Shown here: positions 1 through 6,599 of the stretch, piece by piece
Layout of the letters: each line of letters begins with the position of its first letter
Numbering within the stretch: position 1 is the stretch's first letter
NCBI GenBank assembly: GCA_024654105.1
Contig: JANLID010000002.1
Coordinates: 1-8,677, forward strand
Direction: 5' to 3'
Origin: Gallionella sp.
GTDB taxonomy: Bacteria > Pseudomonadota > Gammaproteobacteria > Burkholderiales > Gallionellaceae
DNA length: 8,677 nucleotides
Position numbers and translations under genes: made by a program
Notes under the pieces: generated by a model
What the model was told of the DNA's origin: nothing
Seen by the model: the letters and a program-made list of their open reading frames with translations, nothing else
The model's database searches: none

Positions 1-735
1 CAGGATAAAGGCATGCATCCTGGTGATTTTGTGACCGCGCCCGACGATGATGCCGGACAGAATCGGAATCATCGGAAATACACAGGGGGTCAAAGCGAGC
101 AACAACCCTGCGCCGAAGAAGGAAGAAATGATCAGCCAGAAGCTGCCTTCTTTGAAGAGCCTGGCGATCCGGGTGTTTTCGGTGGCAGGTGCGGCCGGCA
201 GGGGAGTGATAGCCGACGGCGGCGGCGCTTCGGTTATTGCCGGGGCAGGAGTTGCGCGCAGGCCGGTTTTGGCATCCGGCAGGTCAAGCTGTATGGTCTT
301 GTTAATGGGTGGGTAACATAACCCCTCCTCGCTACAGCCCATATAGACGGCATTTAATGTCATGCCGGTGGCAACATCAAACGGGCGATCCAGGGTGATC
401 TCGGCCTGGAACGAGCGATGAAACACTTCGATATTGCCGAAAAAGGGATCCTGTTTCATTTCGCCTCTCGGCAAATTCACCGCCAGAATTTTAGCCGCGC
501 CGTCTTTGACCTCGAACCTGATTTTGTCGTGGTATAAATAGTAGCCCGGCGTTATGTTGAAGCTGGCTTGCAGGGTACGAGCGTCGCGCACCGTGACTTG
601 CAGGGCGAAAGCCTGGTCTGGCGGCAGAAAATTGGGCTGCTTGACGCCGCCCAAGCCGGGCAGTCGATCCAGCAAGCCTGCCGCATTCGGGGCAGGAGTG
701 ATAAAACATAACAACAGCAGCAGTACAAAACGCAT
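1..735 (-). CDS. dsbD: Thiol:disulfide interchange protein DsbD, N-terminal 245 residues (partial)
   Basis: DsbD carries electrons from cytoplasmic thioredoxin across the inner membrane to periplasmic partners such as DsbC and cytochrome c maturation proteins. The frame is open from the ATG at 735 to the window edge, giving 245 residues without a stop. Residues 1-19 look like a signal peptide (a run of Leu, then a PNAA-type cleavage site). Residues 20-145 match the periplasmic alpha domain, ending in the typical YMGCSEEGLCYPP motif with the redox pair Cys134 and Cys140. A Pro/Ala-rich linker (about 160-185) follows. The first membrane helix then begins, with LALTPCVFPMIPILSG (about 213-228) holding Cys218, the first cysteine of the membrane redox pair. 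The rest of the membrane domain and the C-terminal thioredoxin-like domain lie outside the window. It starts 4 bases after the cutA stop; cutA and dsbD are also neighbours in E. coli. Start chosen for the signal peptide and the GAGGA ribosome site. Confidence 0.95.
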   Translation of the reverse strand, partial: MRFVLLLLLCFITPAPNAAGLLDRLPGLGGVKQPNFLPPDQAFALQVTVRDARTLQASFNITPGYYLYHDKIRFEVKDGAAKILAVNLPRGEMKQDPFFGNIEVFHRSFQAEITLDRPFDVATGMTLNAVYMGCSEEGLCYPPINKTIQLDLPDAKTGLRATPAPAITEAPPPSAITPLPAAPATENTRIARLFKEGSFWLIISSFFGAGLLLALTPCVFPMIPILSGIIVGRGHKITRMHAFIL

Positions 736-739
736 GAAT

Positions 740-1069
740 TTAGTCCTCGAGTATGTCGGTTTCCTGGCTTATCCACTCCAAGTAAGCGGGCAAACCCGCT
801 ATCACAGGGACAGCAATAATTTCGGGAAGTTCGTAAGGATGCACCGCGCGGATCAATTGTTCAAGCCGCGGATAGGCGGCACGCGTGGTCTTGATCAGCA
901 GTGGCACTTCGGTGGCGGTTTCGATTTTAGCCTGCCAGCGGTAAGTGGAAGTACACGGCGCAAGCTGGTTCACGCAGGCTGCGGCTCGTTCTTCGATCAG
1001 CCGCTGCGCCAGTTGTCCGGCAGCTTGCGCGTCCGGCAGGTTGGTGATGACTAACAAAATATCGTTCAT
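740..1069 (-). CDS. cutA: Divalent-cation tolerance protein CutA (CutA1 family)
   Basis: This 109-residue protein belongs to the CutA1 family: small, very stable trimers with a ferredoxin-like fold. The family was named for a copper-tolerance phenotype in E. coli, but its biochemical role is still unclear. Family signatures seen here are an N-terminal strand (ILLVITNLPD), a helix with EERAAACVNQL (27-36), CTSTYRWQAKIE (39-50), EVPLLIKTT (54-62), HPYELPEI (77-84) and a C-terminal YLEWI. Length fits the family (about 105-115). I chose the ATG at 1069 over the TTG two codons upstream (1075) because it gives the usual family N-terminus; no strong Shine-Dalgarno is visible for either. Its stop is 4 bases before dsbD, a pairing also found in E. 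coli. A 166-base spacer with an inverted repeat separates it from holA, so it may have its own promoter; I could not identify one with confidence. Confidence 0.92.
   Translation of the reverse strand: MNDILLVITNLPDAQAAGQLAQRLIEERAAACVNQLAPCTSTYRWQAKIETATEVPLLIKTTRAAYPRLEQLIRAVHPYELPEIIAVPVIAGLPAYLEWISQETDILED
744..748 (-). promoter_or_regulatory. Ribosome binding site of dsbD inside the end of cutA
   Basis: On the minus strand GAGGA lies 8 bases before the dsbD ATG. It sits inside the last codons of cutA, so the two genes are probably translated from one message. This site supports the ATG at 735 as the true dsbD start. Confidence 0.75.
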
Positions 1070-1087
1070 TTTCAAAATCGTAGTTGA

Positions 1088-1217
1088 ACCACGAAGGCCA
1101 CGAAGAACGCGAAGAAAAACAATGCACTGTACAGAAAATGCGAATTACCTTGCTGGCGGACATCCAATATCATGCAGCTCCATGAGAATTCTTCGTGATC
1201 TTTGTGCTCTTCGTGGT
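1088..1217. repeat. Imperfect inverted repeat made of 9-bp ACGAAG-type units
   Basis: The left arm (1088-1116) holds three head-to-tail units of about 9 bp (ACCACGAAG, GCCACGAAG, AACGCGAAG). The right arm (1189-1217) is its reverse complement with 24 of 29 positions identical. The 72-base middle contains the 8-bp palindrome CTGTACAG (1127-1134) and a 14-bp near-palindrome (1171-1184). The element fills most of the holA-cutA spacer. From memory, CACGAAG-type tandem motifs occur as dispersed intergenic elements in many environmental bacteria. No U-run follows the arms on the minus strand, so it is not a standard terminator. Its function is unknown. Confidence 0.75.
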
Positions 1218-1235
1218 GAAATGCTTTTTTCAGGT

Positions 1236-2237
1236 TCATTTCGCGAACCTCAACCCCAGTTGCAGCAATTCATCCCACACATCGCCCTGGCGCAGGCCCT
1301 TGATGGTCTTGTCCAGCCGCGCGGCCTGTTGCAGGGCGCGTTCGATATATGGAAGCTTCAGACGGCGCGCCGCGTTCTCGATCAGCCCCTGCCGGTCCTT
1401 GCGCACCCGCATGTCGCGCAAGGCGTTGCCGAGGCTGCCACCGCATTGTGCCGCTTGCAGCACCTTGCCCAGTGTGCGGATATCTTCGCTGACTGCCCAC
1501 AGCACCAGCACGGTGGCGATGCCTTCGGCGCGCAATCCGTCGAGGATGCGCGCGAAACGCGCCGCGTTACCACTCAGCATGGCTTCGGAAAGCTTGAAAA
1601 TATCATAGCGCGCCACATCCATCACCGCATCCTTGACCTGTTCGAACGATAACTCACCCGCCGGGAATAGCAGCGCAAACTTCTGAATTTCCTGAAACGC
1701 CGCGAGCAGGTTGCCTTCGCAACGGTCGGCGAGAAATTCCAGCGTAGCCTTGCCGGTTGTCTGTTCCTGTCGCTCCAGGCGTGCAGCGATCCAGCGCGGT
1801 AGCATATTGCGCGGAATATCGTCGGCGGAAACCATCACCCCGTGTTGCTGCAATGCTGTAAACCACTGGCTTTTCTGTGCGCTCCAGTCCATTTTTGGCA
1901 GGGAAATCAGCGTCAGCACGTCCGGACTCAGGTTGGCGACGTAGTCCTGCAACGCCTGCCCGCCTTCCGTGCCGGGCTTGCCGGACGGGATGCGCAGGTC
2001 GATGACCTTGCGCGAGGCAAACAGCGACAGACTTTGCGCGCTGTTGCACAACTCGCCCCATTTGAAATACTGCTCGGCGATAAAGGTCTCGCGCTCACTG
2101 TATCCCGCCGCGCGCGCCGCCGCACGGATGCTGTCCGCCGCCTCAATCGCCAGCAGTAACGCATCGCCATACACCACATACAGTGGCTTGAGGCCGGAAG
2201 CAAGGTGACGCGACAGGTCTTCGCTGGCGATTTGCAT
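1236..2237 (-). CDS. holA: DNA polymerase III subunit delta
   Basis: HolA is the delta subunit of the clamp loader; it opens the beta sliding clamp so it can be placed on DNA at the replication fork. The 333-residue length is close to that of E. coli HolA (343). Visible family features are the N-terminal LKPLYVVYGDALLLAIEAAD (residues 17-36) and FASRKVIDLRIPSGKPG at about 73-89. Next come a central LISLPKMDWSAQKSQW segment, the FLADRCEGNLLAAFQEIQKFALL helix region (about 168-190) and DVARYDIFKLSEAML (about 207-221). The alpha-helical C-terminal domain then carries a WAVSEDIRTL motif. As expected for delta, no P-loop is seen. The gene starts 3 bases after the lptE stop and shows no clear Shine-Dalgarno, which suggests translational coupling. 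The leuS-lptE-holA order matches E. coli. Confidence 0.95.
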   Translation of the reverse strand: MQIASEDLSRHLASGLKPLYVVYGDALLLAIEAADSIRAAARAAGYSERETFIAEQYFKWGELCNSAQSLSLFASRKVIDLRIPSGKPGTEGGQALQDYVANLSPDVLTLISLPKMDWSAQKSQWFTALQQHGVMVSADDIPRNMLPRWIAARLERQEQTTGKATLEFLADRCEGNLLAAFQEIQKFALLFPAGELSFEQVKDAVMDVARYDIFKLSEAMLSGNAARFARILDGLRAEGIATVLVLWAVSEDIRTLGKVLQAAQCGGSLGNALRDMRVRKDRQGLIENAARRLKLPYIERALQQAARLDKTIKGLRQGDVWDELLQLGLRFAK

Positions 2238-2240
2238 GGT

Positions 2241-2726
2241 TTATTGCGGCTGAGGTTTGGCGCGGCTCAAGCGGCGCACGATCTGCTGCACCATATCCGA
2301 ACGCATGCTCTGGTAGAGTAGCGCTTCCTCGGCTTCCTTGGCGAGAATCTTGGTGTCATCATATAGGTAATCCCGGCGCAGCACGATTTCCTCGGCGGGT
2401 ATCCAGTCTTGCTGCTTGAGGTCATGGGCGCGCAGCGAAACGCGGTAGAGCAACTGGAACTCGTTCACGCGCCCGCTGCCGCCCAGTGCGAGAATCTGCT
2501 TTTCCGGAACCTCGCTGACGATGTCAAGCACCACATCTGCCTGCTCGGCGCTGCTCACCAGCTTTACGTTGTTGGCTTCCAGATTGCGGCGCAGATCGGC
2601 AATAAAAGCGGTTTTGGGATTGGCCGCGTCCAGATATAACGTATCGAATGGCATTCCCGCCTGGCCGCGCAGGTGGAAGCCGCAGGCGGTCAGCAATAAA
2701 ACGGTCAACAGCAATAAGGTACGCAT
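2241..2726 (-). CDS. lptE: LPS-assembly lipoprotein LptE
   Basis: LptE is an outer-membrane lipoprotein that sits inside the LptD barrel and helps insert LPS into the outer leaflet. The 161-residue product begins with a short lipoprotein signal, MRTLLLLTVLLLTAC. Lipobox LTAC puts the lipidated cysteine at residue 15, followed by the characteristic CGFHLRGQ start of mature LptE. The remainder (DTLYLD, AEQADVVLDIV, ALGGSGRVNEFQLLYRVSLRA, EIVLRRDYLYDDTKILAKEAEEALLYQSMRSDMVQQIVRRL) fits the small alpha/beta LptE fold. The frame stays open upstream to 2855, but that extension would translate the REP-like repeat and bury the signal sequence. I chose the ATG at 2726 because GGGA lies 8 bases before it; an ATG two codons earlier (2732) is possible. 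LptC, another part of the same transport machine, is encoded at the right edge. Confidence 0.93.
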   Translation of the reverse strand: MRTLLLLTVLLLTACGFHLRGQAGMPFDTLYLDAANPKTAFIADLRRNLEANNVKLVSSAEQADVVLDIVSEVPEKQILALGGSGRVNEFQLLYRVSLRAHDLKQQDWIPAEEIVLRRDYLYDDTKILAKEAEEALLYQSMRSDMVQQIVRRLSRAKPQPQ

Positions 2727-2770
2727 AACCATATTCCCAAACCGGGTAAACCCTGAAAATTTTAATAAGC

Positions 2771-2848
2771 GTAGGGCGGATGAGCCGAAGGCGTTATCCG
2801 CCGAATAAATCGACACATGGCGGATAACGCTGCGCTCATCCGCCCTAC
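2771..2848. repeat. REP-like paired palindrome overlapping the leuS stop codon
   Basis: Arms at 2771-2802 and 2819-2848 are reverse complements: 15 outer bases (GTAGGGCGGATGAGC) and 12 inner bases (GCGTTATCCGCC) match exactly, with a short mismatch between them and a 16-base loop. Each arm also folds on itself through GGCGGAT and ATCCGCC, so the layout is two small hairpins facing each other, as in paired REP elements. Either strand of RNA would fold strongly. The outer GTAG of the right arm, read on the minus strand, includes the leuS TAG stop. It lies between leuS and lptE and could stabilise the leuS message or lower read-through into lptE; that is inference. Confidence 0.88.
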
Positions 2849-5538
2849 ATAACAATGTTGATCAAGCGGCCCGGCACAACCACGATCTTCTTCGGCGCCG
2901 CGCCCGCCAACTGTTTTTCGACAGCCGGGTGAGCAAGCGCTAACTGTTCCAGCATCGCTTTATCGATGGCCTTGGCAACGGTAAGGTTGCCGCGCAGCTT
3001 GCCATTCACCTGAATCACGATTTCGATTTCATCCTGCACCAATGCGCCCGGGTCGGGCTTGGGGAAAGTCTGATCCAGCATATCGCTACCAGGGCGCAAC
3101 TCAGCCCATAGCGCCTGACATATATGCGGCACGATTGGGTTGAGCATCAGCGCAATGGCTTCCAGCACCTCCTGTGCCACGCTGCACGCGACGCGCGTCT
3201 GCGCGTCGAATTTGACCAGCGCATTGAGCAGCTCCATATTCGCCGCAATAGCGGTGTTGAAGGTTTTGCGCCGCCCCATGTCGTCGTCCACTTTGGCGAT
3301 GGTCTGGTGCAATTGCAGGCGCAGCGCTTTCGCCGCCACGCTCAGCTCGCCGCTCCGGTAGGCCGTTGCGACGCCCTGTTCAACATGGTCGTGGGCGGCC
3401 TTCCACACCCGCTTGAGGAAGCGGAACGCCCCATCCACCCCGGCATCCGACCATTCCAGTGACTGCTCCGGCGGCGCGGCGAACATCATGAACAGGCGCG
3501 CGGTGTCCGCGCCGTAAGCATCGATGATGGCCTGCGGGTCGACGCCGTTATTCTTGGACTTGGCCATCTTCTCAGTGCCGCCGATGGCAACAGACTGTCC
3601 ATCTGTTTTCAGTTTTGCGCCGGTTGGCCGCCCCTTCTCATCGGTTTTTACCTCAACATCGGCAGGGTTGATCCACTGCTTCCTGCCGGCGGGATCCTCG
3701 CGATAAAACGTCGGCGCGACCACCATGCCTTGGGTGAGCAGATTTTTAAACGGTTCGTCGCCTTGCACCAGCCCTTCGTCGCGCATCAGCTTGTGGAAGA
3801 AACGCGCATATAAAAGGTGCAGGATGGCGTGTTCGATGCCGCCGATGTATTGATCGACCGGCAGCCAGTGCTGAGCCGCATTCTTGTCCACCATGCCGGT
3901 GGCGCAATCGGGGCTGGTGTAACGCGCGTAATACCAGGACGACTCCACAAAAGTATCCATCGTGTCGGTTTCGCGGCGTGCCTTGCCGCCGCATTGCGGA
4001 CAAGTGCATTCGTAGAATTCCGGCATTTTTGCCAGCGGCGAACCCGCGCCGTCCGGCACCACGTTCTCCGGCAGTATCACCGGCAACTGATCGTCCGGCA
4101 CCGGCACATCGCCGCAGCCCGAACAATGAATGATCGGGATCGGGCAGCCCCAGTAGCGCTGGCGCGAGATGCCCCAGTCGCGCAGGCGGAATTGCACCTT
4201 CTTTTCGCCCAATCCTTTTGCGGCGAGGTCGGCAGAAATTGCATCGAAGGCTTGTTGAAAATCTTTGCCGTCGTAATCGCCAGAGTTTATGCAGATGCCG
4301 TCTTTAGCGGCGTACCAATCTTTCCACACAGATTGATCGAATTTCAAGTTATCAAGTTCTGATTCAAGTTTCCAGCGATCTGGTCCATGATCCATAGGTG
4401 ATTTTTTGAGTTCCCGCTTGATTGCGAGAGCCATGCCCGCATCTTTGATTACTTGTTTAATCGGCAAGCCATAGTTTCGTGCAAATTCAAAGTCCCGCTC
4501 ATCATGAGCGGGTACAGCCATCACCGCACCTTCGCCATAGCCCATCAACACGTAATTGGCGACCCACACGGGCAACTTATTACCGTTGAGTGGGTGCGTC
4601 ACGAATAGGCCTGTGTCCATGCCTTTCTTTTCCATCATTGCTATATCGGCTTCAGCCGTGCCACCACGCTTACAGTCGGCTATGAAGACTTTTAGTGCAA
4701 AATTATTTGCTGCTGCTTGTGTCGCCAGCGGATGTTCCGCAGCGACGGCAACGTAAGTCGCGCCCATCAATGTGTCGGGGCGTGTGGTGTAAACCTTGAG
4801 CACTCCGTCCGTGCCGATGCTCGTTTGGTCATAAGGAAAATGTACATCGCATCCGTAGCTTTTGCCGATCCAGTTGGCCTGCATGGTCTTGACCTGTTCC
4901 GGCCAGCCGTCGAGCGTATCGAGGCCGGCAAGCAATTCTTCGGCATATTGGGTGATGCGGAAAAAGTACATCGGGATCTCGCGCTTCTCCACCGGCGCAC
5001 CGGAACGCCAGCCGCGCCCGTCGATAACCTGCTCGTTCGCCAGCACGGTGTGATCCACCGGATCCCAGTTCACCGTGGCCAGCTTCTTGTAAATGACATC
5101 CTTCTTGAACAGCCGGGTGAACAGCCACTGCTCCCAGCGGTAATAGTCCGGCTTGCAGGTTGCGATCTCGCGCGACCAGTCGATTCCCAGCCCGAGCGAC
5201 TTGAGCTGCTGCTTCATGTATTCGATGTTGGAATAGGTCCATGCGGCAGGCGGCACATTGTTGGCCAGTGCGGCATTCTCGGCGGGCAGGCCAAACGCGT
5301 CCCAACCCATGGGCTGCATTACGTTAAAACCTTTCATGCGATGGTAGCGGCTCAACACATCGCCGATGGTGTAGTTGCGCACATGCCCCATGTGCAGTTT
5401 GCCGGAAGGGTAGGGAAACATCGACAAACAGTAATACTTGGGTTTGTCGCCGCCCCCGGTGGCGCGGAATGCCTGGCGGTCTGCCCAGTATTGTTGCGCG
5501 GTGGCCTCGATATTTTTAGGCTGGTAATCCTGCTGCAT
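2845..5538 (-). CDS. leuS: Leucyl-tRNA synthetase
   Basis: LeuRS charges tRNA-Leu with leucine and hydrolyses mischarged products. The 897 residues are longer than E. coli LeuRS (860). The catalytic Rossmann fold carries PYPSGKLHMGH (43-52, HIGH-type motif) and GWDAFGLPAENAA (78-90). The CP1 editing domain spans about 220-450, with the threonine-rich TTRPDTLMGATY (251-262) and GEGAVMAVPAHDERDFEFA (335-353). Two Cys pairs, C472/C475 and C513/C516 (C511 also nearby), suggest a zinc knuckle that E. coli LeuRS lacks. WGISRQRYWG (455-464), DTFVESSWYYARY (528-540) and the KMSKS loop, here KMAKS (657-661), follow, then the anticodon-binding helices and a C-terminal domain with VIQVNGKLRG (841-850). 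A charged stretch at about 367-412 appears roughly 30 residues longer than in E. coli and is AT-richer than its surroundings. The start at 5538 gives the normal N-terminus; AGAAAG is a weak ribosome site. First gene of the leuS-lptE-holA arm. Confidence 0.98.
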   Translation of the reverse strand: MQQDYQPKNIEATAQQYWADRQAFRATGGGDKPKYYCLSMFPYPSGKLHMGHVRNYTIGDVLSRYHRMKGFNVMQPMGWDAFGLPAENAALANNVPPAAWTYSNIEYMKQQLKSLGLGIDWSREIATCKPDYYRWEQWLFTRLFKKDVIYKKLATVNWDPVDHTVLANEQVIDGRGWRSGAPVEKREIPMYFFRITQYAEELLAGLDTLDGWPEQVKTMQANWIGKSYGCDVHFPYDQTSIGTDGVLKVYTTRPDTLMGATYVAVAAEHPLATQAAANNFALKVFIADCKRGGTAEADIAMMEKKGMDTGLFVTHPLNGNKLPVWVANYVLMGYGEGAVMAVPAHDERDFEFARNYGLPIKQVIKDAGMALAIKRELKKSPMDHGPDRWKLESELDNLKFDQSVWKDWYAAKDGICINSGDYDGKDFQQAFDAISADLAAKGLGEKKVQFRLRDWGISRQRYWGCPIPIIHCSGCGDVPVPDDQLPVILPENVVPDGAGSPLAKMPEFYECTCPQCGGKARRETDTMDTFVESSWYYARYTSPDCATGMVDKNAAQHWLPVDQYIGGIEHAILHLLYARFFHKLMRDEGLVQGDEPFKNLLTQGMVVAPTFYREDPAGRKQWINPADVEVKTDEKGRPTGAKLKTDGQSVAIGGTEKMAKSKNNGVDPQAIIDAYGADTARLFMMFAAPPEQSLEWSDAGVDGAFRFLKRVWKAAHDHVEQGVATAYRSGELSVAAKALRLQLHQTIAKVDDDMGRRKTFNTAIAANMELLNALVKFDAQTRVACSVAQEVLEAIALMLNPIVPHICQALWAELRPGSDMLDQTFPKPDPGALVQDEIEIVIQVNGKLRGNLTVAKAIDKAMLEQLALAHPAVEKQLAGAAPKKIVVVPGRLINIVM

Positions 5539-5569
5539 TTGCTTTCTGCGTTAATTTAATAAGGCCGCC

Positions 5570-5575
5570 ATTATA
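5570..5575 (-). promoter_or_regulatory. Likely -10 box of the leuS promoter
   Basis: A perfect TATAAT on the minus strand ends 31 bases before the leuS ATG, which would give a leader of about 24 bases. No good -35 hexamer is seen 16-18 bases further upstream. That space is largely occupied by a 7-bp inverted repeat, so the promoter may depend on an activator or the call may be wrong. Confidence 0.5.
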
Positions 5576-5594
5576 GCGGCATCGCTCATGCCGC
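5576..5594. repeat. Perfect 7-bp inverted repeat next to the leuS -10 box
   Basis: GCGGCAT (5576-5582) and ATGCCGC (5588-5594) are exact reverse complements separated by 5 bases. The repeat touches the TATAAT of leuS and lies within its -10/-35 spacer, in the region shared with the divergent phosphoribulokinase gene. It could be an operator; a chance GC-rich hairpin is also possible. Confidence 0.5.
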
Positions 5595-5623
5595 ACATCG
5601 CGTTAGTCCACAGGAATGCATTC

Positions 5624-5632
5624 TGCTAAAAT
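5624..5632 (+). promoter_or_regulatory. Possible extended -10 promoter of the phosphoribulokinase gene
   Basis: TGCTAAAAT matches an extended -10 element (TGn followed by TAAAAT) and lies 44 bases before the ATG, predicting a leader of about 38 bases. The -35 region is poor (TTAGTC at 18-base spacing), which is tolerable for extended -10 promoters. Confidence 0.35.
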
Positions 5633-5662
5633 TGCCGTTCGAAATTTCTATTGAATCCTTCC

Positions 5663-5667
5663 AGGAG
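5663..5667 (+). promoter_or_regulatory. Ribosome binding site of phosphoribulokinase
   Basis: AGGAG lies 9 bases before the ATG at 5677. It decides the start against an in-frame TTG at 5632, which would add 15 residues with no family resemblance. Confidence 0.8.
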
Positions 5668-5676
5668 AGCCAACTT

Positions 5677-6567
5677 ATGTCCCTCAAACACCCCGTGATT
5701 GCCGTCACCGGATCTTCCGGCGCGGGCACCACCACCGTCAAACAAGCCTTTGAAAATATCTTCCGCCGTGAAGAAATCAAGGCTGCGGTCGTCGAAGGCG
5801 ACAGCCTGCACAGCCTGGATCGCATGGCATTCCGCGCCGCCGCCGCCGAAGCGGCCAAGCTCGGCAATAACTCCTTCAGCCACTTCGGCCCGGGATCCAA
5901 CCACTTCGACAAGATCGAGGAAATGTTCAAGACCTATGGCGAAACCGGCACGTGCAAGCGCCGCTATTACGTGCACAGTGAGGAAGAAGCCACGCTTCAC
6001 AACAAACACTTTGGCTTGGCGGATCTGAAGCCCGGCATATTCACCCCGTGGGAAGACATCGAAGCCCATACTGACCTGCTGTTCTACGAGGGACTGCATG
6101 GCTTGGTAAATGATGGCGGCATCGATGTGGCCAAATATGTGGATTTGGGGATTGGCGTCGTGCCGGTGGTCAATCTGGAATGGATCCAGAAAATACACCG
6201 CGACAAGGCCGAGCGCGGTTACTCGGCTGAAGCGACGGTGGATACCATCCTGCGCCGCATGCCGGACTACGTCAAGTTCATCACTCCGCAGTTTTCGCGC
6301 ACCCACATCAACTTTCAGCGCGTGGCGACAGTGGACACCTCCAATCCGTTCATCGCGCGCGACATTCCCACGCTGGACGAAAGCTTTGTGGTGATTCGTT
6401 TCAGCAAGCCCAAGGGGGTAAATTTCCCTTATTTTCTCAATATGATTCACGACTCCTTCATGTCGCGTAGCAATACCCTGGTGGTGCCGGGTGGCAAGAT
6501 GAGCTATGCGATGGAAGTCATCCTGACGCCGATCTTGCGTGAGATGATCGAAAACAAAAAGAGATAA
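5677..6567 (+). CDS. prkB: Phosphoribulokinase (bacterial class I type)
   Basis: PRK phosphorylates ribulose 5-phosphate with ATP to ribulose 1,5-bisphosphate, the substrate of RuBisCO, and is a hallmark of the Calvin-Benson-Bassham cycle. The 296-residue length fits the proteobacterial octameric class (about 290). Seen in order: P-loop GSSGAGTTT (12-20); EGDSLH (40-45) with catalytic-base candidate Asp42, His45 and Arg49; HFGPGSNHFD (69-78); YGETGTCKRRYYVH (87-100). Then FTPWEDIE (122-129), Walker-B-like FYEGLHG with Glu138, VVNLEWIQKIHRDKAERGY (164-182) with Lys172, Arg175 and Asp176, the ITPQFSRTHINFQRV block, VDTSNPFIARDIPTLDES and LVVPGGKMSYAMEV. From memory, the late residues sit about seven positions further along than in Rhodobacter sphaeroides PRK, consistent with a small insertion near residue 107-116. 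It is transcribed away from leuS with its own ribosome site; no RuBisCO gene is in the window. The cbbP/cfxP names also apply. Resemblance to the photosynthetic enzyme's IHRD region favours a true Calvin-cycle role over the E. coli-type PrkB of unknown role. Confidence 0.93.
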   Translation: MSLKHPVIAVTGSSGAGTTTVKQAFENIFRREEIKAAVVEGDSLHSLDRMAFRAAAAEAAKLGNNSFSHFGPGSNHFDKIEEMFKTYGETGTCKRRYYVHSEEEATLHNKHFGLADLKPGIFTPWEDIEAHTDLLFYEGLHGLVNDGGIDVAKYVDLGIGVVPVVNLEWIQKIHRDKAERGYSAEATVDTILRRMPDYVKFITPQFSRTHINFQRVATVDTSNPFIARDIPTLDESFVVIRFSKPKGVNFPYFLNMIHDSFMSRSNTLVVPGGKMSYAMEVILTPILREMIENKKR

Positions 6568-6578
6568 AAGGAACTGCC

Positions 6579-6599
6579 ATGCCGGACTTGATTCGGCAT
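6579..6599. repeat. Short hairpin after phosphoribulokinase
   Basis: ATGCCGGA (6579-6586) and TTCGGCAT (6592-6599) pair at 7 of 8 positions around a 5-base loop, 12 bases after the stop. TCCGG (6599-6603) offers an alternative pairing with CCGGA (6582-6586). A run of five T comes only about 20 bases later (6617-6621), so this is a weak terminator candidate at best. The rest of this 111-base spacer shows no gene. Confidence 0.45.

Noticed and set aside
13..321. Plus-strand open frame at the left edge
   Set aside because: It is the shadow of dsbD, whose signal peptide, CYPP motif and membrane cysteine are all seen on the minus strand.
1070..1235. The holA-cutA inverted repeat as a rho-independent terminator
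   Set aside because: The arms are 72 bases apart and no T-run follows the second arm in the direction of transcription.
945..1652. 235-residue open frame on the plus strand over cutA, the spacer and holA
   Set aside because: It runs through two recognised genes on the other strand and the repeat. Its middle part is simply the translated 9-bp repeat.
2765..2852. ATAA on both sides of the REP-like element as a target-site duplication
   Set aside because: The left copy is two bases away from the element edge and four bases is easily chance in AT-rich flanks.
2727..2855. Upstream extension of lptE to an ATG at 2855
   Set aside because: It would translate the REP-like palindrome, overlap the leuS end and place the lipoprotein signal in the middle of the protein. 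The ATG at 2726 has a well-spaced GGGA.
4717..5559. 280-residue open frame on the plus strand across the 5' part of leuS
   Set aside because: It is antisense to conserved LeuRS catalytic and editing domains and has no family features.
5632..5676. Earlier TTG start for phosphoribulokinase
   Set aside because: The extra 15 residues match nothing in the family and they span the AGGAG ribosome site of the ATG at 5677.
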